64,000 nt of DNA, from assembly GCF_040605455.1 (NCBI RefSeq), contig NZ_JBEXCV010000024.1, forward strand, positions 12,937-76,936, given 5' to 3'. The notes under the pieces were generated by a model that made no database searches, was not told the DNA's origin, and saw only the letters and a program-made list of their open reading frames with translations. Positions 1-11,171 of this stretch are shown here, in pieces (position 1 is the first letter of the stretch; the number at the start of each line of letters is the position of its first letter). Position numbers and translations under genes: made by a program. This DNA is from Embleya sp040605455 (GTDB lineage Bacteria > Actinomycetota > Actinomycetes > Streptomycetales > Streptomycetaceae).

Positions 1-2
1 AG

Positions 3-3000
3 GGCGTTGCGGCCAAGGGCGCGAGCGCCGGCGGGCAGGGCATGTTGCTCGCCGCCCAGCCGACGGCCGATGGCGCGAACGGCACCTACAAGGCGACTTC
101 GCTGAGCGCCTCGGGTTCGTGGCAGGCGGGTGGCGCGGCAGGTGACTTCTCCTGGTCGTACCCGCTGGAGCTCCCCGGCTCGCTCGGTGGCCCGAGCCCG
201 TCGCTGGCGCTGGGCTACTCGTCGGCGAGCATCGACGGCCGTACGTCGGCCTCGCTGCAGCAGACCTCGTGGGTCGGCGACGGCTGGGACCTGGGCTCGA
301 ACTTCATCGAGCGGACCTGGGTGCCGTGCAGCCAGGACAAGAAGGACGGCTCGGGGTTCAACAACCCCAAGGACGACACCGGCGACCTGTGCCACGGCGC
401 GCCGATGATGACGATGTCGCTCAACGGCGGGTCGACCCCGCTGGTGCGCGACGACGCTTCCGGCGTCTGGCGCCCGGCGAAGGACGACGGCTCGCGGATC
501 GAGCTGATCACCGGTGCGCAGGACCTCAACGGCGACAAGGAGGGCGTGCACTGGCGCGTGACCAACGCGCAGGGTGTGCAGTTCAACTTCGGCCTCAACA
601 AGGTCCCGGGGTGGCAGCCGGGCAAGCCCGTCACCAACTCGGCGTGGCTCGTGCCGATTTACAACAACCAGCCCGGAGAGCCCTGCTACCAGACCGACTT
701 CGCGAACTCGGCCTGTGACCGGGCCTGGCGCTGGAACCTCGACTACGTCGTGGACCCGCGCGGCAACGCCATGACGTATTGGTACAACAAGGAGGTCAAC
801 CACTACGGCGCGAACTTCAAGTTCGCCGGTGGGTCGACCAACCGGGCCTACGACCGCGGTGGTTGGCTCGACCACGTCTCGTACGGCCTGCGCAGCGACA
901 ACCTGTTCACCAACGCGCCCTCCCAGGTGGACTTCACGGTGGCCGAGCGCTGCCTGACTTCGCCGACGTTCGACTGCGCCGAGGACAAGCTCAAGCCCGA
1001 GGTCGACTGGAACATCGCCAAGATGTGGCCGGACACCCCCGGTGACCAGCTCTGCGCGGCGAACGAGGAGTGCAAGGCGCGGTTCACCCCGACGTTCTTC
1101 ACCCGCAAGCGGCTGACCGAGATCAACACCAAGGTCTGGACCGGAGCGGCCTACCAGCCGGTCGACACCTGGGCGCTGACCCAGGACTTCCCGCAGAACG
1201 GTGACGGCACCGACTACGCGCTGTGGCTCGCGTCGATCCAGCGCACCGGCAAGAACGGAACGCCGATCACGCTGCCGCCGGTGACGTTCCGGGGCAAGCA
1301 GTTGGCGAACCGGGTGGACCGAGACGGCGACGGCCGGCCGGCGTACCGGCGCTATCGGATCGAGAACATCGACACCGAGACCGGCTCGATCATCTCCGTG
1401 CGGTTCAAGGACACCGAGTGCTCGTCGGTGGCGCCGGTCAAGTTGCCGACGGCGGCCGAGTCGAACGGGCTGCGCTGCTATCCGGTGATCCAGGAGATCC
1501 CGGACCCGACCGACCCGGAGCACAAGCGCAAGCTCTACGTCACGGACTACTTCCACAAGCACGTGGTGGACCGGGTCCAGGAGCAGGACGCGATGGCGAA
1601 CTCGCCGACGCGGGTGACGTCCTACGAGTACCTGGGCGCGCCGGCGTGGGCGTACGACGAGGACAACGAGCTCACCGAGCCCAAGACGCGCACGTGGTCG
1701 CAGTGGCGCGGCTACGAGCGGGTGCGCACGTTCATCGGGCAGGACCCGGATCGGCGTACCCAGACCGAGACGTTGTTCTTCCGGGGCCTCGACGGCGACC
1801 GGGCGTCGCCGACGACCGCCGCGAGGCGGACCGTCAAGGTCAAGGACTCCGAGAACGGCGAGATCACCGACCACAAGCTCTTCGCGGGTCAGACGCGCGA
1901 GGTCTTGGTCTACGACGGCGAGGGCGGCGCGCTCCAGGCGGCGACTACGTACACGCCGTGGTTGTCCGGCCCGACCGCGACGCGCGTGCGGCCGAACGAG
2001 ACGCCGCCGTTGCAGGCGTTCGTACAGCAGACGACCAAGACGGCTTCGCGGGTGTTGTTGACGGACGGGCGCGGGTGGCGCCGGACGTCGACCGAAAGCA
2101 CCTTCAACGCACGGGGCTTCATCGAGACCACGTCTTCGCTCGGGAACATCGACGACCCGAACGACGACTCGTGCACGCGGTACTGGTACGCGCCGGACGA
2201 GCCGCAGTGGATGATCGACCGCCAGTCGCGGATCGAGTCGGTCGCGAAGGCGTGTGACGCGACGAACGTGCAGCGGCCGGAGGATGTCACCTCCGACGCG
2301 AAGATGTTCTACGACAACGTCGGCAACCTGGTGCGTACGGAGTCGCTTTCGGACTACGTGAACGGGCAGCCGACCTACGTCCTGGACGGCACGGCCACGT
2401 TCGACGTCTACGGTCGGCCGAAGTCGGTCACCGACGTGCTCGGCGCGGTCAACTCGACCGACTACTTCCCGGCCGCCGGGCAGCTCGTCACCAAGACCAC
2501 GGTCACGAACCCGGCGGGCCACACCCAGTCGGTGGAGACCGACCCCGGGCGCGGCGCGACGCTGGTCCAGGAGGACGCCAACAAGCGGCGCAGCGTGGTG
2601 CGCTACGACTCGCTGGGTCGTCTGGTCAAGGCGTGGTCGCCGGACCGGAACCCGGACAAGAAGTCGCCGGACGCCGAGTTCGCCTACACCGTGCGGCGTG
2701 ACGGGCCCGTCGTCATCACCAACAAGAGCCTGTTGGACGACGGAAGTTACCGCACCAGCTACGACATCTACGACGGCAGCCTGCGGATCCGGCAGACCCA
2801 GATGGAGGCGCTGGGCGGCGGTCGCATGGTGACCGACACCTTCTACAACAGCCTCGGCCAGATCTGGAAGTCCAACGGCGGCTACTACGCGGACGGTGCG
2901 CCCGAGGGTGCGATGTTCGCGCCGTTGGACAACAAGGTCCCGGCGTCGACGATGACCGAGTACAACTCGACCGGTCAGCCGACGGTGCAGATCTCGCGCA

Positions 3001-6000
3001 AGTTCGGGATCGAGACCTCGCGGACGACAACCACGTACGGCGGCGACTTCATCACGGTGGATCCGCCCACGGGCGAGACGCCGACGAAGGCGATCCTGGA
3101 CGCGGTCGGCCGCAAGACGGAGTTGCAGTTCTTCAAGGGCACGGACCCGAGCGGGGCACACGACACGACGCGCTACGGCTACAACCGACGCGGGCAACTG
3201 TCGTCGGTGGTGGACGAGGCCGGCAACACGTGGGGCTTCGAGTACGACCTGCGGGGTCGTCAGGTCAAGGTGACGGACCCGGACAAGGGCACGTCGACCA
3301 TGACGTACGGCGCGGGCGACCGGCTGGCGACGACGACGGACGCGCGTGGCAAGACGATCGCTCCGGAGTACGACGTCCTGGGTCGGGTCAAGGCGACGCA
3401 CGAGGGCTCGATCACCGGCCCGAAGCTGACCGAGTCGGTGTTCGACACGCTGCCGAACGCGCTCGGGCTGCCGGTCTCTTCGACGCGGTTCGTGAACGGG
3501 AACGCGTACAAGCAGGAGATCACGGGCTACGACACGGAGTACCGGGCCAAGGGCAGCAAGATCACCATCCCGCCCTCGGAGGGCAAGTTGGCGAAGACTT
3601 ATGTCTTCGGCACTACCTACTCCGAGACCAACGGGCTTCCGGAGACCAGCACCCTCCCGGCGGTTGCGGGTCTGCCGCTCGAAGACATCTCGATGTCCTA
3701 CAACCGCTACGAACTGCCCACCGTGATGGGCATCAACGGGGACACGTTCGTCGACCGGGTGGATTACTCGCCACTGGGTGACGTGCTGCGCACGCACGCG
3801 GGGCCGGCGCCCAAGCAGGTGTGGTCGACGTACGAGTACGACGAGCAGACGCGTCGTCCCACTCGGACGGTGAACGACCGGGAGACCTCGCCGTCGCGGA
3901 TCAACGACGCGCGGACCGAGTACGACGCGGTCGGCAACATCACCAAGATCACGGATGCGTTCGGGCCGAACCCGACGCCGTCCACGACGGACACCCAGTG
4001 CTTTGCGTACGACTACATGCGTCGGATGACGGATGCGTGGTCGGCTACGGATGATTGCCAGGCCAAGCCGGGCCAGGTCGGCGCCGGCGGCGGTCGGCCG
4101 AGCGTGGGTGGGCCGGAGGCGTACTGGTCGTCCTACAGCTTCGACGCGGCGGGCAACCGCAAGACGGAGACGAAGCACGACCCGGCCGGCGTGGCCGGCC
4201 AGGATGTAAACCGGGCCTACACGTACGGGACTCCGGGTGCGGCGGGCGCGAACTACCTGAAGAAGGTCGACACCACAGGGCCGGGCGGGAGTCGGACCGA
4301 GTCGTATACGTACGACGAGGTGGGCAACACGGCGACTCGGACCATCCAGGGCAACACGCAGAACCTGGAGTGGGATGCCGAGGGCCGCGTCTCGAAGGTG
4401 ACGGAGGGCGCCAAGGTCACGTCCTTCCTGTACGACTCGGAGGGTGAGCGGCTGATCAAGCGCGACCCGTCCGGGACGACCCTGTACCTGCCGGACACCG
4501 AGGTTCAGCTCGACCCCGCGGGCAACATCGTCAAGGGCACGCGGTACTACGCTCACCCGGCCGGGCCGACGCTGGTCAAGACGGTCGAGAACGGCCAGAC
4601 CACCAGCTCGTATCTGATGGCCGATCAGAACGGCACTGCCAACATCGCGGTGGACGCGAACACCCAGGCGGTCACGCAACGCAAGTTCACCCCATTCGGT
4701 GATGTTCGCGGGGTCAAGCCGTCGATCTGGCCCGGCAACCAGGGCTTCGTCGGCGGAACGAACGACGAGTCCACCGGGCTCGTCCATTTGGGGGCGCGCG
4801 AATACGACGCTGCGGTAGGCCGGTTCCTGTCCGTCGACCCGGTGGTCGACTACAGCGAGCCGAAGCAGATGAACGCGTACGTGTACGCGGCGAATTCCCC
4901 GGTCACCTTCAGCGACCCGTCCGGGCTCGCGATCTCCATGCCGGTCGCGCCGATCCAGGACTACAGCGACGCCGAACTGGCCTGGGCGCATTGGGCCAAG
5001 GGTCGCAGCATGATCAGCGTTGCGATGGAGGCCGCGAAGGAAGCCCTCAAGGACGCATCCGGCTACAACGACATTCGTGACTGCATCGGCGGTGACGGAT
5101 GGGCATGTGCCGGTATCGCCTGGGACGCCGGCTCATCGTGGCTGACCGGCGGTGGAGCGAAGGCCAAACGCATTGCGAAGGCACTGGATCGTGCGTGGAG
5201 TGCCTATCACGCGTGGGCCGGCAAGGTGCGCATTGCACTCGACATCATCGCCCGCGCCGAGCGCTACCAGCAGGCAATGGCGAAGTACGCCGAGGACTTG
5301 GCAGCTTGGCAACGAGAACAGGAAGCAGCGGCAGCGGCAGCCAGAAAGCTGGAGGAGGAGGCCGCCGCAGCCAAGAAGGCCCAGGAAGAGGCAGCAGCGG
5401 CGGCAGCCAAGAAGGCTGATGAGGCGGCCGCTTCGGCAGCCCAACAGGGCAAGGAATCGGCGACCAAGGCCAAGAGCGCCGACGGCGACGGGAAGAGCTC
5501 AAAATCCACCGAGACCAAGAAAGCCGGAAAGTCTAAGGAAGCGGACCCCGAATGCAATAGCTTTGTCCCGGGGACTAATGTTCTCTTGGCGGACGGTGCA
5601 ACTAAACCGATAGAAGATATTCAGCTGGGCGATGCGGTCCTGGCAGGCGATCCGCAGTCGCAGCAAAACGGCCAAGAAAAGATCGTTGCACTGATCAAGG
5701 GCGAGGGAATAAAGAACCTCGTCGAGGTCACGGTCGACACAGATGGGGCCGCCGGATCGGCAACGGATAAAATTACCGCGACCGACGGTCATCCGTTCTG
5801 GCTCCCGGAGTCGGATTCCTGGGTCCCGGCCGGTCAACTCCGGCAAGGCCAATGGCTCAAGACGGCAGCCGGTTCGTGGGTTCAGATCACAGCGGTTCGC
5901 GCTTGGACGCAGCAGCAACGCGTTTACAATCTCACCGTTGCGAACGTCCACACGTATTACGTGGTGGTCGGGCAGAGCGCTGCCCTTGTACATAACTGCA

Positions 6001-6368
6001 ACGAGGGACCCAAGGATCACGCCGTGCTTGGCCGTAGTATGAAGAGCGGACCGAGTGTTGAGCAGTTCGCCGAGCAGGTACAGGGACGTCACTTCATGAA
6101 CTCGGCCGACTGGCGGACTGACGTACAACGTTCTATTGCTCGTGTTCAGCGAGGAGAGGGACGAATCTCTTTCATGCTGGACGGACTTCCTGGGGCGAAT
6201 GGCGGTCCGGCGGTTGCCTTGAAGCGTGCTCAAGAGGCGATGAAGGCAAACAACGGATCGCTGCTGGCTACGCAGTGGGAACTTATACAGGTTCACAATG
6301 CGGGGGCAATGGGCAAGGTCGACTTCTATCGGTGGAATCGAAAGCTTGGAGCATGGAAGCTGCTGTGA
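3..6368 (+). CDS. RHS/YD-repeat polymorphic toxin with Hint domain, 5'-truncated by window edge
   Basis: The reading frame is open from base 3, so the N-terminus lies outside the window; the first internal ATG is at 42. About 1,600 residues carry YD repeats of the RHS/teneurin type and end in the RHS core signature RFLSVDP...NAYVYAANSP...DPSGL (near nt 4820-4930), which normally closes the toxin cocoon. Next come a helical segment, an Ala/Glu/Lys-rich coiled-coil stretch (nt 5270-5540) and an intein-like Hint domain that begins CNSFVPGTNV (nt 5550) and ends VHNC (nt 6000), with the N-terminal Cys and C-terminal His-Asn expected for self-cleavage. The last ~120 residues are a tip I do not recognise, presumably the toxin. 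Base composition drops in GC from the Hint domain onward, as is usual for exchangeable tips. The next gene overlaps its stop codon. Family assignment is firm; the tip activity is unknown. Confidence 0.93.
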   Translation, partial: GVAAKGASAGGQGMLLAAQPTADGANGTYKATSLSASGSWQAGGAAGDFSWSYPLELPGSLGGPSPSLALGYSSASIDGRTSASLQQTSWVGDGWDLGSNFIERTWVPCSQDKKDGSGFNNPKDDTGDLCHGAPMMTMSLNGGSTPLVRDDASGVWRPAKDDGSRIELITGAQDLNGDKEGVHWRVTNAQGVQFNFGLNKVPGWQPGKPVTNSAWLVPIYNNQPGEPCYQTDFANSACDRAWRWNLDYVVDPRGNAMTYWYNKEVNHYGANFKFAGGSTNRAYDRGGWLDHVSYGLRSDNLFTNAPSQVDFTVAERCLTSPTFDCAEDKLKPEVDWNIAKMWPDTPGDQLCAANEECKARFTPTFFTRKRLTEINTKVWTGAAYQPVDTWALTQDFPQNGDGTDYALWLASIQRTGKNGTPITLPPVTFRGKQLANRVDRDGDGRPAYRRYRIENIDTETGSIISVRFKDTECSSVAPVKLPTAAESNGLRCYPVIQEIPDPTDPEHKRKLYVTDYFHKHVVDRVQEQDAMANSPTRVTSYEYLGAPAWAYDEDNELTEPKTRTWSQWRGYERVRTFIGQDPDRRTQTETLFFRGLDGDRASPTTAARRTVKVKDSENGEITDHKLFAGQTREVLVYDGEGGALQAATTYTPWLSGPTATRVRPNETPPLQAFVQQTTKTASRVLLTDGRGWRRTSTESTFNARGFIETTSSLGNIDDPNDDSCTRYWYAPDEPQWMIDRQSRIESVAKACDATNVQRPEDVTSDAKMFYDNVGNLVRTESLSDYVNGQPTYVLDGTATFDVYGRPKSVTDVLGAVNSTDYFPAAGQLVTKTTVTNPAGHTQSVETDPGRGATLVQEDANKRRSVVRYDSLGRLVKAWSPDRNPDKKSPDAEFAYTVRRDGPVVITNKSLLDDGSYRTSYDIYDGSLRIRQTQMEALGGGRMVTDTFYNSLGQIWKSNGGYYADGAPEGAMFAPLDNKVPASTMTEYNSTGQPTVQISRKFGIETSRTTTTYGGDFITVDPPTGETPTKAILDAVGRKTELQFFKGTDPSGAHDTTRYGYNRRGQLSSVVDEAGNTWGFEYDLRGRQVKVTDPDKGTSTMTYGAGDRLATTTDARGKTIAPEYDVLGRVKATHEGSITGPKLTESVFDTLPNALGLPVSSTRFVNGNAYKQEITGYDTEYRAKGSKITIPPSEGKLAKTYVFGTTYSETNGLPETSTLPAVAGLPLEDISMSYNRYELPTVMGINGDTFVDRVDYSPLGDVLRTHAGPAPKQVWSTYEYDEQTRRPTRTVNDRETSPSRINDARTEYDAVGNITKITDAFGPNPTPSTTDTQCFAYDYMRRMTDAWSATDDCQAKPGQVGAGGGRPSVGGPEAYWSSYSFDAAGNRKTETKHDPAGVAGQDVNRAYTYGTPGAAGANYLKKVDTTGPGGSRTESYTYDEVGNTATRTIQGNTQNLEWDAEGRVSKVTEGAKVTSFLYDSEGERLIKRDPSGTTLYLPDTEVQLDPAGNIVKGTRYYAHPAGPTLVKTVENGQTTSSYLMADQNGTANIAVDANTQAVTQRKFTPFGDVRGVKPSIWPGNQGFVGGTNDESTGLVHLGAREYDAAVGRFLSVDPVVDYSEPKQMNAYVYAANSPVTFSDPSGLAISMPVAPIQDYSDAELAWAHWAKGRSMISVAMEAAKEALKDASGYNDIRDCIGGDGWACAGIAWDAGSSWLTGGGAKAKRIAKALDRAWSAYHAWAGKVRIALDIIARAERYQQAMAKYAEDLAAWQREQEAAAAAARKLEEEAAAAKKAQEEAAAAAAKKADEAAASAAQQGKESATKAKSADGDGKSSKSTETKKAGKSKEADPECNSFVPGTNVLLADGATKPIEDIQLGDAVLAGDPQSQQNGQEKIVALIKGEGIKNLVEVTVDTDGAAGSATDKITATDGHPFWLPESDSWVPAGQLRQGQWLKTAAGSWVQITAVRAWTQQQRVYNLTVANVHTYYVVVGQSAALVHNCNEGPKDHAVLGRSMKSGPSVEQFAEQVQGRHFMNSADWRTDVQRSIARVQRGEGRISFMLDGLPGANGGPAVALKRAQEAMKANNGSLLATQWELIQVHNAGAMGKVDFYRWNRKLGAWKLL

Positions 6369-6811
6369 ATATTCGCAGTTCAGAACTAGATCTTTCGGAT
6401 ACCAGACAGTTCAGTCTCGTCGATTATCGGCACGGTCACAGTTATGTGGTGATTCGTGGGTTTCCGCCGATGGACGACAAGGCAACAGGCGGCGGAACTC
6501 ATCGCGTGCTGGACCTCTTTTTCACCGGGATAGATCGAATCGCATGTGGTAGAGACCTCGACAATCTTCGGCTGCGCCGGGCTAGTGATGTCGAGAGAAT
6601 CGTGATCATGGAGCGTATCGGTCGAATCAAAACGGGTGCCGAGATCTACTTCTTGGAATCTGGTTCGGTCGAAAGCTATGTGATCGCTCAACGGGTCTAC
6701 TGGGCAGAATTCGACTTGCCGTACGGTGCTGTCAGCCCTTTGGCGGCGGAGGAGCGCGACTATCGTGAAGCGCATCCCCCGATCGGAGGCATCGTTCGGT
6801 ACGCGGACTAG
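6365..6811 (+). CDS. putative immunity protein for the RHS toxin tip
   Basis: A 148-residue protein, mixed alpha/beta in appearance, with no signal peptide, no membrane segment and no family I recognise. I chose the GTG at 6365 because it makes a GTGA overlap with the toxin stop and has GGAAG five bases upstream. An in-frame ATG at 6353 would have its GGAG only one base away. Immediate position 3' of a polymorphic toxin tip, translational coupling and markedly lower GC than the surrounding genes are the usual signs of a cognate cytosolic immunity gene. The function is inferred from context only. A strong terminator follows at 6842. Confidence 0.7.
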   Translation: MNIRSSELDLSDTRQFSLVDYRHGHSYVVIRGFPPMDDKATGGGTHRVLDLFFTGIDRIACGRDLDNLRLRRASDVERIVIMERIGRIKTGAEIYFLESGSVESYVIAQRVYWAEFDLPYGAVSPLAAEERDYREAHPPIGGIVRYAD

Positions 6812-6841
6812 CTCCATAGGGGAATGATCCCCTTGCCGGTG

Positions 6842-6883
6842 AAGTGCCCTGCCTCGCTGATCTCTCAGTGAGGCAGGGCACTT
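6842..6883 (+). terminator. intrinsic terminator after toxin/immunity unit
   Basis: A perfect 14-bp stem (6842-6855 with 6870-6883) with a 14-base loop starts 31 bases after the immunity stop. The arm ends in TT and is followed by TCCC. No long U-run is present, as is common in actinomycetes. Confidence 0.8.
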
Positions 6884-7254
6884 TCCCGTTACCTTGGTAT
6901 TCTTATCCCCCAGGTGTGAGAGAAATAGATTTCAAAGCGCCGACTATGCAAACGCGCGGAGCGCATTCGACAGTGTGCTACGCCCGTCTTGAATTGGTTT
7001 CGCGGATGCCACTAGTGGGATGGAGCTTTACCTGGAGTCAAGCGGAGCGCGCGGTCGGTTGACATTTGGAGCCAGGTCGCAATGTGGTGCGGACTCGCGA
7101 AGGTAATGAAGAGCGACGATGGCGGTGCTGGTCGGCGCGTCGGTGATGTGAGGGATCAGATACATAGCGTTAACATTGATCGTTTCGTTGGGTAACACGG
7201 GGCCGGAAGGCTTCGGAGCAACGAGTCGGTACGACGGGACTGGAGGGGCTTCGC
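6884..7254. other. intergenic region upstream of urease, no gene supported
   Basis: This 371-base stretch is less GC-rich than its surroundings. A short open frame across 6844-7062 overlaps the terminator and has no ribosome binding site or protein-like composition, so I do not call it. A TTGACA lies at 7059-7064 without a convincing -10 partner. The urease promoter is expected here. Confidence 0.5.
7169..7196 (-). promoter_or_regulatory. possible GlnR-like nitrogen-control site upstream of ureA
   Basis: Read on the minus strand, GTTAC (7196-7192) is followed after 5 bases by GAAAC (7186-7182) and after 7 more by GTTAAC (7174-7169). Actinomycete GlnR boxes are GTnAC-n6-GaAAC, so the words match but the spacings are off by one. 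Urease is a known GlnR target in Streptomyces. Treat as a candidate only. Confidence 0.25.
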
Positions 7255-7557
7255 GTGTTGCTGACCCCGCATGAGCAGGAGCGGTTGATGGTGTCCTATG
7301 CGGCTGACCTTGCGCAGCGGCGTAGAGCCAGAGGGCTTCGGCTCAACTACCCCGAGGCGACTGCGGTGTTGTCGTCGTTTCTGCTTGAAGGGGCTCGGGA
7401 CGGGCGGTCTGTGGCGGACCTTCAGGAGGCCGGGCGGCATGTGCTCGGGCGGGACGATGTGATGGAAGGCGTCCCGGAGATGGTGGGTGAGGTGCAGGTC
7501 GAGGCCACCTTTCCGGACGGGACCAAGCTGGTGACCGTGCATCGGCCGATCCCGTGA
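7255..7557 (+). CDS. ureA: urease subunit gamma
   Basis: A 100-residue protein with the usual gamma-subunit length and sequence: N-terminal LTPHEQERL, the [10 protein letters not shown] segment, and the C-terminal [20 protein letters not shown]. It is the smallest structural subunit of the nickel urease that hydrolyses urea to ammonia and carbamate in the cytoplasm. The start is GTG with GGAGG eight bases upstream. Its stop overlaps the ureB start (GTGA), so the three structural genes are translationally coupled. It is first in the ureABCFGD operon. Confidence 0.96.
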   Translation: MLLTPHEQERLMVSYAADLAQRRRARGLRLNYPEATAVLSSFLLEGARDGRSVADLQEAGRHVLGRDDVMEGVPEMVGEVQVEATFPDGTKLVTVHRPIP

Positions 7558-7900
7558 AGCCGCGTAGGTCGCTCGTGGCCGTGGTGCCCGGGGAGATTCT
7601 GTTGGGCGAGGAGGAGATCCCGCTCAATCCCGGGCGGGTGGTGTTGACGCTGGTGGTGGTGAACACCGGGGATCGGCCCGTGCAGGTGGGGTCGCATTTG
7701 CATTTCCCGGCGGCCAACGACGCGTTGGAGTTCGATCGGGCGGCGGCCTGGGGGCATCGGCTGCATGTGCCGGCGGGGACGGCGGTGCGGTTCGAGCCCG
7801 GGGTGGCGCGCGAGGTGGAGTTGGTGCCGCTGGCCGGTGCGCGGGTGGTGCCGGGGCTTCGGGTCGGGCGCGGGGGCGATCTGGACCGGGAGGACGCGCG

Positions 7901-7904
<4 letters not shown>
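7554..7904 (+). CDS. ureB: urease subunit beta
   Basis: A 116-residue beta subunit of the urease heterotrimer. It shows the family core [17 protein letters not shown] near the N-terminus, then [28 protein letters not shown]. It starts at a GTG sharing GTGA with the ureA stop and ends in an ATGA overlap with ureC. The protein has no catalytic residues and packs on the alpha subunit. The C-terminus is slightly extended and Arg-rich but within normal family variation. Confidence 0.96.
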
Positions 7905-9622
<1,718 letters not shown>

Positions 9623-9640
9623 TTGCGCATGCATGCTTCT

Positions 9641-9675
9641 TGACGGAGGGTCAGTGAGAGCTGACTCACCGTCAG
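9641..9675. promoter_or_regulatory. two tandem inverted repeats between ureC and ureF
   Basis: TGAC-ggagg-GTCA (9641-9653) is followed seven bases on by CTGAC-tcacc-GTCAG (9661-9675), and the outer arms GACGG/CCGTC also pair to form a nested hairpin (9642-9673). The region could be a paired operator for a TetR-type repressor or an RNA hairpin that lowers ureFGD expression relative to ureABC. I see no good -10/-35 pair next to it. Confidence 0.4.
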
Positions 9676-9748
9676 GATGTAGAACTGTGACTGCGGTGAC
9701 CGGCCAGGACCGACATCGACACGTTACGACCAGTAAGAGGTGGTACTC

Positions 9749-10438
9749 ATGGGTGCTGGACTTCTCCTCCTCGGGGACTCCCGGCTGCCGGCCGGCGGCT
9801 ACGCACACTCGGGCGGCCTGGAGAACGCCGTCCTGCGGGGCGAGGTGCACGACCTCGACACGCTCACCGAGTTCCTGCTCGGCAAGCTCTATGGCACCGG
9901 CGCGGTGCAGGCGGCCTTCGCCGCCGTCGCCGCGCTGACCGCGGGGCGGTACACGATGCCCGAGGTGGCCCCCTGGGCCGAACTCGACGCCGAACTCGAC
10001 GCGCGGACCGCCTCCGCGCCCGCCCGGGCCGCCTCGCGCGCGCAGGGCAGGGCGCTGCGCCGAGTGGCCAAGGCGGCCTGGCCCACCGAACCCTGGGCCG
10101 CGCTGGGGGTATCCCCGCACCACGCGATCGTGCTCGGCGCCGCGGCGACCCGGGCCCGACTCGACGAGCGCGAGGCGGCCGTGCTCGCCGCCACCAACGT
10201 GGTCAACGGGCCCGCCTCGGCGGCGGTCAAGCTGCTGTCCTTCGACCCGATCTCGGTCACCGTGGTGCTCGCCGAGATGGCCGGGCACTGCGATCAGGTC
10301 GCCGAGGAGGCCGCCGACGCGGCGCGCACCGTGTTCGCCGACGGCGACTGGGAGCGGTTGCCGTGCTGGTCCTCGGTCGGCCTCGACGTCTGCGCGGAAC
10401 TGCACGTCCACGAGGAGGTCGTCCACTTTGCATCTTGA
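9749..10438 (+). CDS. ureF: urease accessory protein UreF
   Basis: A 229-residue nickel-insertion chaperone partner that acts in the UreD-UreF-UreG complex on apo-urease. The N-terminal [21 protein letters not shown] is diagnostic; the rest is helical, as in the family. ATG at 9749 is preferred because AGAGGTGG sits six bases upstream; an in-frame GTG at 9740 lies inside that Shine-Dalgarno. It overlaps the TTG start of ureG. The gap upstream suggests partly independent expression of ureFGD. Confidence 0.93.
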   Translation: MGAGLLLLGDSRLPAGGYAHSGGLENAVLRGEVHDLDTLTEFLLGKLYGTGAVQAAFAAVAALTAGRYTMPEVAPWAELDAELDARTASAPARAASRAQGRALRRVAKAAWPTEPWAALGVSPHHAIVLGAAATRARLDEREAAVLAATNVVNGPASAAVKLLSFDPISVTVVLAEMAGHCDQVAEEAADAARTVFADGDWERLPCWSSVGLDVCAELHVHEEVVHFAS

Positions 10439-11171
10439 TCACACCCCCGGCAACGGCGGTACCCGCGCGCACACCCCGCCGGCACCCGCCGTGCCCGGTT
10501 CGCGCCCCCTGCGCATCGGCATCGGCGGGCCGGTGGGATCCGGCAAGACGGCGCTGGTCGCCGCGCTGTGCCGAGTCCTTGCCGACCGCTTCTCGCTCGC
10601 CGTGGTCACCAACGACATCTACACCACCGAGGACGCCGACTTCCTGCGCGCCGCAGGGGTGTTGGCGGCCGACCGGATTGCCGCCGTGCAGACCGGCTGT
10701 TGCCCGCACACCGCCGTGCGCGACGACATCAGCGGCAACCTGGACGCCGTCGAGGACTTGGCGGCGGCGCACCCGGACCTGGACCTGGTGATCATCGAAT
10801 CCGGTGGCGACAACCTGACCATGACCTTCAGCCGGGGACTGGCCGACGTACAGATGTTCGTCATCGACGTGTCCGGCGGCGACAAGGTCCCGCGCAAGGG
10901 CGGCCCCGGGGTGACCCGTTCCGACCTGCTGGTGATCAACAAGACCGACATCGCCCCGCAGATCGGCGCCGATCTGGCGGTGATGGACCGCGACGCCGCC
11001 CGGATGCGGCCGGGCACCCCGGTGGCGTTCCTGTCGCTGCGCGAGAGCCCGGGGGCGGACGTGGTCACCGCATGGGTGCTCGACCAGATCACCGCGTGGC
11101 AGGCCGGTACGGCGGTCCCGGTCGTGCGGCCGGCCCCGGTCTCCTCGACCGTGGGATCGGCCGCCGGGTGA
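10428..11171 (+). CDS. ureG: urease accessory GTPase UreG
   Basis: A 247-residue SIMIBI-class GTPase that supplies energy for nickel delivery to urease. It has the P-loop [15 protein letters not shown], the nickel-binding CPH motif ([12 protein letters not shown]), the ESGGDNL switch region and the NKTD guanine-specificity motif (VINKTDIAP). The start is TTG at 10428 inside the ureF tail with GAGGAGG upstream; a ~25-residue non-conserved leader precedes [10 protein letters not shown]. It is coupled to ureD by a GTGA overlap. No ureE is present, so nickel storage must be handled otherwise, as in many actinomycetes. Confidence 0.95.
   Translation: MHLDHTPGNGGTRAHTPPAPAVPGSRPLRIGIGGPVGSGKTALVAALCRVLADRFSLAVVTNDIYTTEDADFLRAAGVLAADRIAAVQTGCCPHTAVRDDISGNLDAVEDLAAAHPDLDLVIIESGGDNLTMTFSRGLADVQMFVIDVSGGDKVPRKGGPGVTRSDLLVINKTDIAPQIGADLAVMDRDAARMRPGTPVAFLSLRESPGADVVTAWVLDQITAWQAGTAVPVVRPAPVSSTVGSAAG

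Noticed and set aside
6844..7062. 72-codon open frame upstream of urease
   Set aside because: Starts inside the terminator hairpin, has no ribosome binding site and no protein-like pattern.
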